A stretch of DNA of 33,932 bases from an uncultured Pseudomonas sp. (GTDB lineage Bacteria > Pseudomonadota > Gammaproteobacteria > Pseudomonadales > Pseudomonadaceae). The stretch is from NCBI RefSeq assembly GCF_946885955.1, contig NZ_CAMPHI010000049.1:1-33932 (forward strand). The letters are read 5' to 3'. Numbering within the stretch: position 1 is the first letter of the stretch; each line of letters begins with the position of its first letter. Below the pieces are notes generated by a model. That model was given only the letters and a program-made list of their open reading frames with translations, did not search any database and was not told where the DNA came from. The translations under genes were made by a program, and so were the position numbers. This document shows, piece by piece, positions 25,956 through 33,735 of the stretch.

Positions 25956-27795
25956 ATTGTTCGACTTCGGTAAAACCGAACACTTCAAAAGCCACGACAA
26001 GATTGCCGCGATCAAAGACGTGGTCGACCTCTGTTTCGAAAGCTATGCCGAGCGCCCGGCAATCGTCTTCGACGACGGTTCGGCCTACACCAAGATCTAC
26101 TTTCGTGAGTACGCCTACGCGGTCAAGGCGGTTATCCGCTACCTGCAGGCCGAGCAGTGTTCGCAGCAGGTGCTGAGCACCTTCTGCAAGAACCGCTTCG
26201 AGTGGGACATGTACGCCCATGCCTCGTTCTACACCGCGAACCGCCTGTTCCCGATCGATACCAAGATCAACGAAGTCGAGCTGCTGCACATCCTCGCCGC
26301 CTCGCCGCCAGACCGCATCATGGTCAGCATGGTCGAGTACGAGCGCTGCAAGCGGGTCTGCGACAAGGCCGGCTTGAACCCGGTGTTCCTGATCGCCGAT
26401 GTGGCGCCGACCTTCGAGGATCTGGGCGTCGATGCCGCGGACTTCAAGCGCCGCTACCCCGAGCTGATCTACCTGACCCAGGTGATCGAGCAGTACGGCA
26501 GCGAGCAGCCAGTCAGCGCCAGCCCCTTGCTGGAAGATCCCGCAGTGGTACTCGGCCTGTACCCGACCTCGGGCACCACCAGCCTGCCGAAGGTGGTGTG
26601 CATCACCCAGCAGAACATCGTGCATCAGGTCAACGAGTCGGTGGACGTGCTCAACCTGCGGCCCAACGAGGCGATTCTGAATATCGGGCCTTACACCCAT
26701 ATCGCCACCCTGGTGGAATTCCTGCTGACCAAGACCCGCGGTTTCACGGTGATCTACTTCACCCGCGAACCCGACGACGACGGCGTTCTCGAAGAAGAGA
26801 TCAAACGCCTGAAGAACGCCGGCTTCCGTATCAAGGCGCTGATGGCGGTGCCGAAGTTCTGGATCTATGTGCTCAAGGAAGTGCTCGAAGAGATGCGCAC
26901 CAAGGCGGTGATGAACACCGTCTACGACCACCTGACGCAGATCGAATTGAAAGGCGACACCTATGACCTGGGCACGCTCGACAAAGCCAAGCTGACCGCC
27001 GCCAGTACGCTGCTACGCAACAAGCTGGGTGGCTATTTCAGCTATGGCATTTCATCCTCGGTGAAGCTCGACCCGGCGATCGTCGAGATTTTCGGCAAGC
27101 TGGGTGTGACCGTCCTCGACATCTATGGCGCCACCGAGTGTTCCGGGATCATCTCGCGCAACAAGCTCAACGATATCGTCCTCGGCTCCACCGGCCGGGT
27201 GATCAGTTGCCTGGAGTTCAAACTCGACGGCCTCGAACAGATCCCCGGCGTGCCGCAGCCCGCGGGCAATCTGCTGCTCAAAGGGCCGACCATCAGCCAG
27301 GGCTACCTGGGCGTCGACCTGCGCATGACCAATGACGGCTACTACGACACCGGCGACATCGCCTATGTCGATGAAGGTCGTTCGCTGTACATCATCGGCC
27401 GCAAGAAGGAGCTGCTGCGCTGGCACGACGGCAGCTATGTCGACCCGCAGAAAATGTCCAACCTGATGGTGCGCAGCCTGTACATCAAGGACGCCATGGT
27501 GATCCACGCCAAGGAGCAGGACGACGTGCTGACGCCCTACGTGTTCCCGGACTTCGCGCGAATCAAGAAAGACCCGGAATACATCTACGCCATGCAGCAG
27601 GGCTTGCCCGAGGCGGATGTATTGCGGCGTCTGTTCGCCCGCGCGATCGACTTCGTCAACGCCACCTCTGGGATTACCGCCAAGGTCTCGAAAGAGCTGA
27701 TCTACGTGTTGCCGCGCAAGCTGGAGCGCACGCCGACGCACAAGATCAAGTTCATCTTCGAACTGCAGCGCCTGCATGAATCCGCCGCGCTTTAA
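25945..27795 (+). CDS. AMP-binding long-chain acyl-CoA synthetase-like enzyme
   Basis: This second ANL enzyme (616 residues) is distinct from the ligase at 21278. Its P-loop is YPTSGTTSLPK (206-216), A5 is DIYGATECSG, A7 is YYDTGDIAYVD, the A8 region is GRKKELLRWHDGSYVDP (similar to long-chain acyl-CoA synthetases), and the C-terminal catalytic lysine is K600 in TPTHKIKF. The start overlaps the end of the fusion gene by 11 bp with GGAG upstream, indicating coupled translation. Possible roles are activating a second acid to acylate the amine, or preparing an acyl-CoA substrate. Sequence alone does not choose between CoA and ACP as acceptor. Confidence 0.82.
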   Translation: MLSKLFDFGKTEHFKSHDKIAAIKDVVDLCFESYAERPAIVFDDGSAYTKIYFREYAYAVKAVIRYLQAEQCSQQVLSTFCKNRFEWDMYAHASFYTANRLFPIDTKINEVELLHILAASPPDRIMVSMVEYERCKRVCDKAGLNPVFLIADVAPTFEDLGVDAADFKRRYPELIYLTQVIEQYGSEQPVSASPLLEDPAVVLGLYPTSGTTSLPKVVCITQQNIVHQVNESVDVLNLRPNEAILNIGPYTHIATLVEFLLTKTRGFTVIYFTREPDDDGVLEEEIKRLKNAGFRIKALMAVPKFWIYVLKEVLEEMRTKAVMNTVYDHLTQIELKGDTYDLGTLDKAKLTAASTLLRNKLGGYFSYGISSSVKLDPAIVEIFGKLGVTVLDIYGATECSGIISRNKLNDIVLGSTGRVISCLEFKLDGLEQIPGVPQPAGNLLLKGPTISQGYLGVDLRMTNDGYYDTGDIAYVDEGRSLYIIGRKKELLRWHDGSYVDPQKMSNLMVRSLYIKDAMVIHAKEQDDVLTPYVFPDFARIKKDPEYIYAMQQGLPEADVLRRLFARAIDFVNATSGITAKVSKELIYVLPRKLERTPTHKIKFIFELQRLHESAAL

Positions 27796-27821
27796 CCATA
27801 TGCGCGGTTAGGTGTTGCAGG

Positions 27822-28003
27822 CGGCTTTTGTAGGGTGGGTTAGGCGCATGAGCACGGACTATCCGTCGATGCTTATTCAGTTGCGCCGTAACCCACCAGC
27901 GGGGCCAGGCCGAAGATCGCTTGGTGGGTTACGTGGCGCCCAGATCTCGCAGTCGCTTCGCCATTCAGGTTCTGCGCCACTAACCCACCCTACGAAAAGC
28001 CGC
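27822..28003. repeat. Nested inverted-repeat (MITE/REP-like) element inside the operon
   Basis: The outer arms are GCGGCTTTTGTAGGGTGGG (ending near 27842 as GGGTTA) and TAACCCACCCTAC followed by GAAAAGCCGC (from 27981). Inside, TAACCCACCA (27889-27898) faces TGGTGGGTTA (27922-27931). The element fills most of the 296-bp gap between the second ligase and the ACP gene. The GTAGGGTG core is shared with the element at 7420. It contains no open frame of interest and could modulate expression of the downstream ACP and exporter genes. Confidence 0.8.
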
Positions 28004-28091
28004 GCGCAGCCATAACAGGTACATCGCCTTTTTTATCACCTTCGGGCCCGTATGCCCGCTGTTGCAGATCAATTCTTTGGGAGTTCTCGAT

Positions 28092-28361
28092 ATGAACACG
28101 ACTCGACTGATCAATGAGCTGTCCGAAATCCTCGGCGAGCTGGAAATGACCGATGGCCAACCGCGCCAGGCGGAGTTCGACCTGCGGGCTTCGGATAATT
28201 TCGACTCCATCTCGCTATCGATGTTTGCCTGTGCGGTGGAAGACCGTTACTCGGTCGGCTTCTCCGTTGCCGAGCTGGCCGAGTCCGATACCCGGCTGGC
28301 GCACATCGCCCAGATGATCCTCGGCAAGCTCGAGCAGGCCGGCTACGAGGCGGCCGCATGA
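28092..28361 (+). CDS. Stand-alone acyl carrier protein
   Basis: This 89-residue acidic helical protein has the phosphopantetheine site S39 in NFDSISLSMF, a good match to the DS(L/I) carrier motif at the start of helix II. An Asp/Glu-rich helix, ELSEILGELEMTD, precedes it. It differs from the housekeeping AcpP in sequence and setting, so it is a dedicated carrier for this cluster. ATG 28092 is preferred to TTG 28062 because GGGAG lies just upstream. The stop overlaps the exporter start (ATGA). It probably receives the fatty acyl group from the ligase at 21278 and presents it to the reductase domain of the 979-residue fusion. No phosphopantetheinyl transferase gene is in the window. Confidence 0.85.
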   Translation: MNTTRLINELSEILGELEMTDGQPRQAEFDLRASDNFDSISLSMFACAVEDRYSVGFSVAELAESDTRLAHIAQMILGKLEQAGYEAAA

Positions 28362-30637
28362 AGCTGGTTTTCAGGTACTGGCTGACCGCGGCGGTGGTGG
28401 CGTTTTTCGCCGCCGCCTGCGGGCATCTGCTGTTGGTCTCCGACAAGGCGAGCATCGATAACTCGGTGTCGATCTGGTTCGACAAGGCCGACCCCGAGCT
28501 GGCCAACTACGAGCAGTACAACCAGACCTTTGGCGACACCGAATGGACCTCGATTCTGCTGAAGACCCAGGACATCTACGCGCCGGGCTTTCTCCAGCAG
28601 CTCGATGCGCTGTCCCGCGACTTGGAACAGACCGCGGAAATCTTCCGCGTGGTGTCCATCGCCAACGCCGAAGAAAGCGTTAGCGTAGATGGCGAGCTGT
28701 CCTACCAGCGCCTGATCAGCGCAGCGGATATCGAGGCCGGGCTCAATAGCGCCCAGGTGCAGGCGTTCAAACAGCGCCTGCTGAACAACTCGATCCTCGC
28801 CGAGCTGCTGGTCAAGCCCGATAACGCGCAGTACAGCGTGGTGCTGGTGAAAAACGGCAACTACCTGGATCGCCAGGACGACTACCGCATCCGCCTCGAG
28901 GACAGCATCGCGGCGGCTATCGCGCGCTACGACAGCATCGACAGCTATTCGCTGGTCGGCACCACCATTCTCAATGCCAACCTCAATCGCACTTCGCTGC
29001 GCGATGTCTATGTGTATTACAGCGGCATCACCCTGATGCTCTGCCTGCTCGGCTGGCTGATCTTCAGAACCATCAGGGATGTGCTGGTGCTGGTGGCGGT
29101 GGTGGGCAGCAGCCTGGTGGTCAGCATGGGCGGGCTGGCGGTGCTGGGGATTCCCTACAACATGGTGACGGTGATGCTGCCGACCTGCGTGGTGGCGATC
29201 AGCACCAGCACGGTCATCCATGTCATCGATACCTTCCGCAACTTTACTCAAGGTCGCAGCCTGGCCGAAGCCCGGGTCGAAACCGTTGCGCATCTGCTGC
29301 GACCGACCCTGCTGGCCACCGCTACCACGGTGCTGGGCTTTATCTCGCTGTGCTTCAGCAGCGTACTGCCGATTCTCCAACTGGGCGCCTTCGTTTCCCT
29401 GGGATTGGCCTATGCCTGGCTGGTCAGCCTGTTCGTGGTGCCTCATGTGCTGGAAAAATTGCACAGTGGCGGCGCGGTCAAGCCCAAGCTTGGCGAGCGG
29501 CAGTTTCAGCGGGTGCTGAGCTTCTTTACGCCGCGACGTTCGCTGTTGCTGCTGTTGGTTCTGCTGTTGCCGATAGCCGCGATCAAAGACCTGCGGGTGG
29601 ACACCGACTACAGCGAATTCTTTGGTTCCAGCCATCCGCTGTCCACGGCCTATGACGAGTTCGACCGCGTCGGCTTCGGCCAGAACCCCATCGCCCTGAC
29701 CTACAGCTTCAGCGCCAATGGCGCCTATGAGCAGGCGCGCAACGCCGTGCGGATCGCCCAGTTCGAGCAGCGTTTGCTGCAGGACTCGCGGGTGGTTTCA
29801 TCTCTGACGGTGGCCGGCATTCTGGGGCAGGCCCACGATGCCTTCGCCATGGCACCGGCGGGCAGCGCACGGGTCGCCGAGATGAGCGACGATGCCCTGG
29901 CGCAAACCCTCTTGCTGGCGCAATCGAGCGGCAACAAGGACCTGGAAGATCTGTACCGGCCGAGCGCGGTGCAGAGCATAGTGCTGACCCCCTATATGAG
30001 TTCGCAGCAGCTCAAGGCGTTTATCGGCGACATCCGCGCCATTGCGCGGGAGACCCTGGGTAGCGATGTGCAGCTGGGGATCAACGGCACCACGGTGTTG
30101 TGGGCGAACATGGACCAGGCCGTCAGCGAAACGCAGCTGAGTTCGTTGGCGTTTATGACCCTGGTGATCTTCGGCACCCTGCTGTGCCTGCGCTGCAGCC
30201 TGAAAGTGGCGATAGCCGGCACCCTGATCAATATGTTTCCGCTGCTGATCATCTTCGGTCTGATGGGGCTGCTCGGCATTCCGGTCAACCTGGCCACGGC
30301 GATCATCGCCGGGGTGCTGCTCGGGGTCATGGTCGACGACACCATCCATGTGATCAACAGCATCACGCGCCAGACCGAGCAGGGCGCAAACCCGGCCCAG
30401 GCCATCGAGCAAACCATCCACGACACCGGCCTGACGCTGTTCAAGACCACCCTGGTGCTGGGCGGGTGTTTCCTGATCCTGGCCACCTCGAACTTCGTGC
30501 CCACGCAGAACTTCGGCTGGCTGGTCAGCTTCGGTCTGCTGATGGCGGTGATCTTCGACTTGCTGTTCCTGCCCCGGTTGTTGCTGCGCCTGATGCCCAA
30601 TGTCCGGCGTTTCAGTTACGGGCTGAGCAGCAAGTAG
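28358..30637 (+). CDS. RND/MMPL-family exporter
   Basis: This is a 759-residue inner-membrane transporter. It has one N-terminal helix (about 8-28), a large periplasmic loop to about 222, a bundle of about five helices (223-375), another helix near 392-410, a second periplasmic loop and a final bundle (about 595-745): the usual twelve-helix duplicated plan. The second half carries the proton-relay pair D660-D661 in GVMVDDTIHVINS. The corresponding first-half motif reads AISTSTVIHVIDTF, without the acidic pair. MMPL-type proteins export lipids and lipid-like products, which fits an amphiphilic amine. It is translationally coupled to the ACP gene. Confidence 0.88.
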   Translation: MKLVFRYWLTAAVVAFFAAACGHLLLVSDKASIDNSVSIWFDKADPELANYEQYNQTFGDTEWTSILLKTQDIYAPGFLQQLDALSRDLEQTAEIFRVVSIANAEESVSVDGELSYQRLISAADIEAGLNSAQVQAFKQRLLNNSILAELLVKPDNAQYSVVLVKNGNYLDRQDDYRIRLEDSIAAAIARYDSIDSYSLVGTTILNANLNRTSLRDVYVYYSGITLMLCLLGWLIFRTIRDVLVLVAVVGSSLVVSMGGLAVLGIPYNMVTVMLPTCVVAISTSTVIHVIDTFRNFTQGRSLAEARVETVAHLLRPTLLATATTVLGFISLCFSSVLPILQLGAFVSLGLAYAWLVSLFVVPHVLEKLHSGGAVKPKLGERQFQRVLSFFTPRRSLLLLLVLLLPIAAIKDLRVDTDYSEFFGSSHPLSTAYDEFDRVGFGQNPIALTYSFSANGAYEQARNAVRIAQFEQRLLQDSRVVSSLTVAGILGQAHDAFAMAPAGSARVAEMSDDALAQTLLLAQSSGNKDLEDLYRPSAVQSIVLTPYMSSQQLKAFIGDIRAIARETLGSDVQLGINGTTVLWANMDQAVSETQLSSLAFMTLVIFGTLLCLRCSLKVAIAGTLINMFPLLIIFGLMGLLGIPVNLATAIIAGVLLGVMVDDTIHVINSITRQTEQGANPAQAIEQTIHDTGLTLFKTTLVLGGCFLILATSNFVPTQNFGWLVSFGLLMAVIFDLLFLPRLLLRLMPNVRRFSYGLSSK

Positions 30638-30652
30638 TCGGTTTTTTCGCAG

Positions 30653-30672
30653 GGCCTGGCAGATCAGGCCCT
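30653..30672 (+). other. Intercistronic hairpin after the exporter gene
   Basis: GGGCCTG and CAGGCCC form a perfect 7-bp stem around GCAGAT. The T-run lies before rather than after the stem, so it is not an intrinsic terminator on the plus strand. It could stabilise the mRNA end of the exporter segment. Confidence 0.4.
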
Positions 30673-30730
30673 CCTCGCGTTTATCGGGCTGGTTAGCCGG
30701 CCCGGCATATGGAAAATGGAGTAGTTGTTG

Positions 30731-31516
30731 ATGAAATGGATCAATGCATTGCTGTTGCCATTGCTGGTCGCGCTACCGGCGCTGGCCCAGGAAAGTGCGG
30801 CGGCTATCGCGCAAAAGGCCTCGGAAGTGAATCTGGGCTTCGTCGCCTCGCGCGCCGAGATGACCATGTCGATCTTCCGCGCAGCCGACGACGCCAACCC
30901 GACGGTTCGCCACTATGTGTTCAAGACGCGCGAAGGCAAGCGCGGTAACGACAAGGTCCTGATCGACTTCAAAAGCCCGTCGGCGATCAGCGGCACGCGC
31001 ATGCTCGGCATCGGCCAGGCCGAGCGGGACAACGAGCAGTGGTTGTACCTGCCGGCCTTCAGCCGCACCCGCAAGATCGCGCAGAACACCACCTCGTCGG
31101 CCTTCGTCGGCTCCGACTTCAGCTTCGAAGACCTGTCGCCACTGTCGATCGACAAGTACGGCTACGCCGAGCAAGTCGAACAGCTGGATCATCTGGCGGC
31201 GGACGGCACGGCTCGGCCAGCCTACAAAATCACCCGCATGGCCCGTTACCCCAACAGCGCCTACGACCGCCAGCAAGTGTGGATCGAACAGGGCAGCTAT
31301 CGGGTGTTGCAAGTCGACGCTTATCAGCAGGACAAGCTGCTCAAGTCGGCGACTTTTACCGGCTACCAGCTGTATGGCAGCTACTCCTGGCCGGACAAGA
31401 TCACCATGACCAATGTGCTGAAGAACAGCCGCACCGAACTCAGCACCCAGGCGGTGCAGTTCGGCGCCGATCAGGCCCACGACCGCGAATTCAATTCTGA
31501 ATTGCTGGGTGATTGA
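30731..31516 (+). CDS. Periplasmic LolA-like (outer-membrane lipoprotein-sorting type) protein
   Basis: This 261-residue exported protein has a clear signal peptide (MKWINALLLPLLVALPALAQ, cut near AQ|ES). A LolA/LolB-like half-barrel fold is suggested by MTMSIFRAADD, VLIDFKSP, the WLYLPAFSRTRKI motif, FSFEDLSP and the C-terminal WPDKITMTNV. Relatives annotated as outer-membrane lipoprotein-sorting proteins often accompany RND/MMPL exporters, where a role carrying hydrophobic cargo across the periplasm is assumed. ATG 30731 follows GGAG at 30717-30720; upstream TTG codons at 30725 and 30728 are possible but less likely. Confidence 0.82.
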   Translation: MKWINALLLPLLVALPALAQESAAAIAQKASEVNLGFVASRAEMTMSIFRAADDANPTVRHYVFKTREGKRGNDKVLIDFKSPSAISGTRMLGIGQAERDNEQWLYLPAFSRTRKIAQNTTSSAFVGSDFSFEDLSPLSIDKYGYAEQVEQLDHLAADGTARPAYKITRMARYPNSAYDRQQVWIEQGSYRVLQVDAYQQDKLLKSATFTGYQLYGSYSWPDKITMTNVLKNSRTELSTQAVQFGADQAHDREFNSELLGD

Positions 31517-31524
31517 AGGTCGCC

Positions 31525-32709
31525 ATGATCAAGCATTGTTACTTCGGCGCGCTGCTTAGCCTGGGCGCGGGCAGCGCCTGGGCGGACGTCTCGCTCAGCA
31601 CCCTGGACCTCGGCCTGGGCATGGCTGTCGACGCCTATGAGCACACAGAGAAAGGCCGGCCGGAACAGCAGGTTGCCGCGCTCTACAGCATCAAGGCCAA
31701 GCTGCTCGCCGGCGATGCCTTCGCCGCGGCGCTGGAGGGCAAGGGCGCCTGCTGCGATGACGACTGGTTCAACCTGAAGCAACTCAACGCCAGCTATGCC
31801 ACCGACAACCTGCGTTTTCTACTGGGCTACGATGTGCTGCGCTGGGGCAAGACCACGCTCCACTCGCCGGTGGATACGATCAACGCCATCGACTACCGCG
31901 AGGACATCACCGGTCAGCAGAAACGCGGACAATTTATCCTCTCGGCCAAGGCGCTCGACCTGTTCGGCGGCACCGCCGAGCTGGTGCTGGTGCCCCGCAG
32001 CAATGAAGACCAACTGCCCGAGTTCACCACCACCGGCATGCCGTTGCGCATGCTCCGGGCCGAGTCGAAAGGCAACAACAGCGGCGCTGCGCTGCGCTAT
32101 TCGAGAAATATCGGCGGTTTCCATCTTGGCGTTTCCGCCCACGACATGCCGGCGCAGCAACGCCAGGTGCTGGGCGTACAGCTCAGGGCCAACTATCTGG
32201 GGCTGCTGAGCAGCCAGCCCAGGGCACGCTTTGCCGGGTTGGAGGTGCAGAAGGACCTCAGCTCCGCGCTGATCGTCTCCGCCGATGCCGCCGCCGGTAC
32301 CTACCAGCTATTGCGCAGCGCATCCCGCGACGACTTTCACGCCTACAGCCTGGGGCTGGACTACTCCCTGCCAGTCGCCTTCAGCGACGAACACAGCGCC
32401 AACCTGCTGCTGGAAAAACACTACGACAGCCGCGACGCTCTGGCGCCGACCTTCTATCAGGACGACTGGTACCTGGGCGTCAACTACGCCCTCAACGACG
32501 TCGCCAATACCCTGCTGCGCGCCGGCTATATCGAGGACATGGAATACAACACCAGGATCTATACCGCCTCCGTGGCGCGGCAATTTTTCGAAGGCCGCGC
32601 ACAGCTGACGCTCAGGTACTTCGCCGTTCACGGCGACGACCCCCTCGACAAGCTGTACCTGTTCGAGGAATTCAATGGCACGCGCCTGGAAGTGATGTAC
32701 CTGTTCTAA
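31525..32709 (+). CDS. Outer-membrane beta-barrel protein
   Basis: This 394-residue protein has a signal peptide (cleaved after GSAWA), alternating hydrophobic/polar strands and a C-terminal TRLEVMYLF that ends in Phe, typical of outer-membrane barrels. It resembles the DUF1302 or alginate-export-like porins in general character, but I cannot name the family. An unusual CCDDDW segment lies near residue 73. ATG 31525 with GAAGG upstream is preferred over TTG 31513. As the last gene after an MMPL transporter and a LolA-like protein, it may complete an export path to the cell surface. Confidence 0.72.
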   Translation: MIKHCYFGALLSLGAGSAWADVSLSTLDLGLGMAVDAYEHTEKGRPEQQVAALYSIKAKLLAGDAFAAALEGKGACCDDDWFNLKQLNASYATDNLRFLLGYDVLRWGKTTLHSPVDTINAIDYREDITGQQKRGQFILSAKALDLFGGTAELVLVPRSNEDQLPEFTTTGMPLRMLRAESKGNNSGAALRYSRNIGGFHLGVSAHDMPAQQRQVLGVQLRANYLGLLSSQPRARFAGLEVQKDLSSALIVSADAAAGTYQLLRSASRDDFHAYSLGLDYSLPVAFSDEHSANLLLEKHYDSRDALAPTFYQDDWYLGVNYALNDVANTLLRAGYIEDMEYNTRIYTASVARQFFEGRAQLTLRYFAVHGDDPLDKLYLFEEFNGTRLEVMYLF

Positions 32710-32741
32710 GCGCCGCCTCATCTGCGTCGTGCAGCGGCCTC

Positions 32742-32773
32742 GTAGCCCGAATAAGCGCCAGCGCAATCCGGGA
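32742..32773. repeat. Single REP element after the fatty-amine operon
   Basis: GTAGCCCGAATAAGC...GCGCAATCCGGGA is a close copy, in inverse orientation, of the unit at 15578-15609. It lies just after the outer-membrane protein gene and marks the end of the cluster. Confidence 0.8.
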
Positions 32774-32882
32774 ACGCTCTCCGCCGCACAGTCACCATGT
32801 TGTGTCCTTGTGAGTCTGTATACGTGCGTGCATGCCTACAGCTATGCTATCAATGATTGCTTTGATTTCATTGGGAGGGTTT

Positions 32883-33128
32883 ATGGCCAGCATTACTATT
32901 CGAAACCTGGATGACGACCTCAAGGCTCAACTGCGTGTCGTAGCTGCGAGCCACGGCCGTTCGATGGAAGAGGAGGCCCGGGTGATCATTCGTCATGCAC
33001 TTTTCAAAACAGAAAAAACGGGTGGTTTGGGTAGCCGAATCCATGCTCGTTTTGCTGCTGTGGGTGGTGCTGATCTTGAGATTCCTGCCCGCAAAGACAA
33101 GGCCCGGGCTGCGAGCTTTGACGAATGA
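32883..33128 (+). CDS. fitA: FitA-type antitoxin (ribbon-helix-helix)
   Basis: This 81-residue antitoxin starts with MASITIRNLDDDLKAQLR, the ribbon-helix-helix DNA-binding region of FitA/VapB-type proteins, followed by the helix GRSMEEEARVIIRHAL. The C-terminal tail should bind and inhibit the PIN toxin encoded next. GGGAGGG just before ATG 32883 decides the start; an in-frame extension to 32832 has no ribosome-binding site. Antitoxin and toxin overlap by ATGA, the usual coupling. It probably represses its own promoter, located between 32774 and 32882. Confidence 0.9.
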   Translation: MASITIRNLDDDLKAQLRVVAASHGRSMEEEARVIIRHALFKTEKTGGLGSRIHARFAAVGGADLEIPARKDKARAASFDE

Positions 33129-33544
33129 TTTTGCTTGATACCAATGTGCTGTCTGAGCTGATGAAAGCTAAACCGGCTCTCGACGTTGTGGCATGGATTG
33201 ACGCCCAGCCGGCAAGCCAGTTCTATATCAGCTCTATCACTGTCGCCGAGATTCTTTACGGGATCGCACGCATGGCAGACGGCAAGCGCAAGCAAAGTTT
33301 GCTGGATCTCGCCACGCTAATGTTCGATGAGGATTTTGCCGGCCGAATTCTTTCGTTTGATGCAGAGGCGGCCGTTCAGTATGCGGGCCTAGCTGCTGAG
33401 AGTGAGGCTAAAGGGAAGGTGGTCGATATGGCTGATTGTCAGATTGCCGCCATTGCAGCTCTGCATGATGCGAAAGTGGCTACGCGCAATGTGCGGCACT
33501 TCGACTACCTGGGCGTTTCCATCGTCAATCCTTGGCAAGCCTGA
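33125..33544 (+). CDS. fitB: FitB-type PIN-domain toxin
   Basis: This 139-residue PIN-domain ribonuclease is the toxin of a VapBC/FitAB pair. It has D5 in LLDTNVLSE, E42 in ITVAEI, D104 in DMADCQIAA and ends with SIVNPW, which is diagnostic of the FitB branch. The fourth acidic position seen in FitB (TRD) is TRN here, a form common in active VapC proteins, so the gene is probably functional. The length and coupling to fitA are standard. It ends 41 bp before the shared terminator at 33581. Confidence 0.9.
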   Translation: MILLDTNVLSELMKAKPALDVVAWIDAQPASQFYISSITVAEILYGIARMADGKRKQSLLDLATLMFDEDFAGRILSFDAEAAVQYAGLAAESEAKGKVVDMADCQIAAIAALHDAKVATRNVRHFDYLGVSIVNPWQA

Positions 33545-33551
33545 AAATGCG

Positions 33552-33571
33552 GTAGTCACTTTGTAGTCACT
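33552..33571 (+). repeat. Short direct repeat GTAGTCACT
   Basis: GTAGTCACT occurs at 33552-33560 and 33563-33571, two bases apart, between fitB and the tRNA terminator. It may be a residue of a recombination or target-site event, but no integrase is present. Confidence 0.5.
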
Positions 33572-33580
33572 GGCGCAAAC

Positions 33581-33617
33581 AAAAAAGGGCTTAGCTTTCG
33601 CTAAACCCTTGTTTTGT
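33581..33617. terminator. Terminator shared by tRNA-Met and fitB
   Basis: The arms AAGGGCTTAGC (33585-33595) and GCTAAACCCTT (33600-33610) pair with one mismatch around TTTC. A6 at 33581-33586 forms the U-tract for the minus-strand tRNA transcript. GTTTTGTTT on the right can serve fitB on the plus strand. Confidence 0.8.
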
Positions 33618-33618
33618 T

Positions 33619-33695
33619 TGGTGGCTACGCAGGGACTTGAACCCCGGACCCCAGCATTATGAATGCTATGCTCTAACCAGCTGAGCTACGTAGCC
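33619..33695 (-). tRNA. tRNA-Met (CAT anticodon)
   Basis: This 77-nt cloverleaf on the minus strand begins GGCTACGTAGCTCAG and ends GCGTAGCCACCA with an encoded CCA. The anticodon stem-loop is AGCATTCATAATGCT, giving CAT. The T arm has GGTTCAAGTCC. The G1-C72 acceptor pair and the D-loop AGCTGGTTAG fit elongator methionine tRNA. A CAT anticodon could also be tRNA-Ile2 (lysidine-modified), but the overall sequence fits elongator Met better. Confidence 0.93.
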
Positions 33696-33706
33696 GAGTG
33701 GCGCGC

Positions 33707-33735
33707 ATTTTCCGCGCAGGGGCAGGGGCTGTCAA
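33707..33735 (-). promoter_or_regulatory. Promoter of tRNA-Met
   Basis: On the minus strand TTGACA (33730-33735) is a perfect -35, followed after 17 bp by GAAAAT (33707-33712), then a short GC-rich stretch before the tRNA start at 33695. This is a typical strong stable-RNA promoter layout. Confidence 0.75.

Noticed and set aside
21278..28361. Nonribosomal peptide or polyketide cluster
   Set aside because: There are adenylating enzymes and a carrier protein, but no condensation, ketosynthase or thioesterase domain in the window.
30653..30672. Intrinsic terminator after the MMPL gene
   Set aside because: The stem is good, but the T-run precedes it, and the LolA-like gene follows closely with its own ribosome-binding site.
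33552..33695. Prophage or integrative-element attachment site at tRNA-Met
   Set aside because: No integrase, excisionase or duplicated tRNA end is visible in the window; kept only as a possibility under the FitAB finding.
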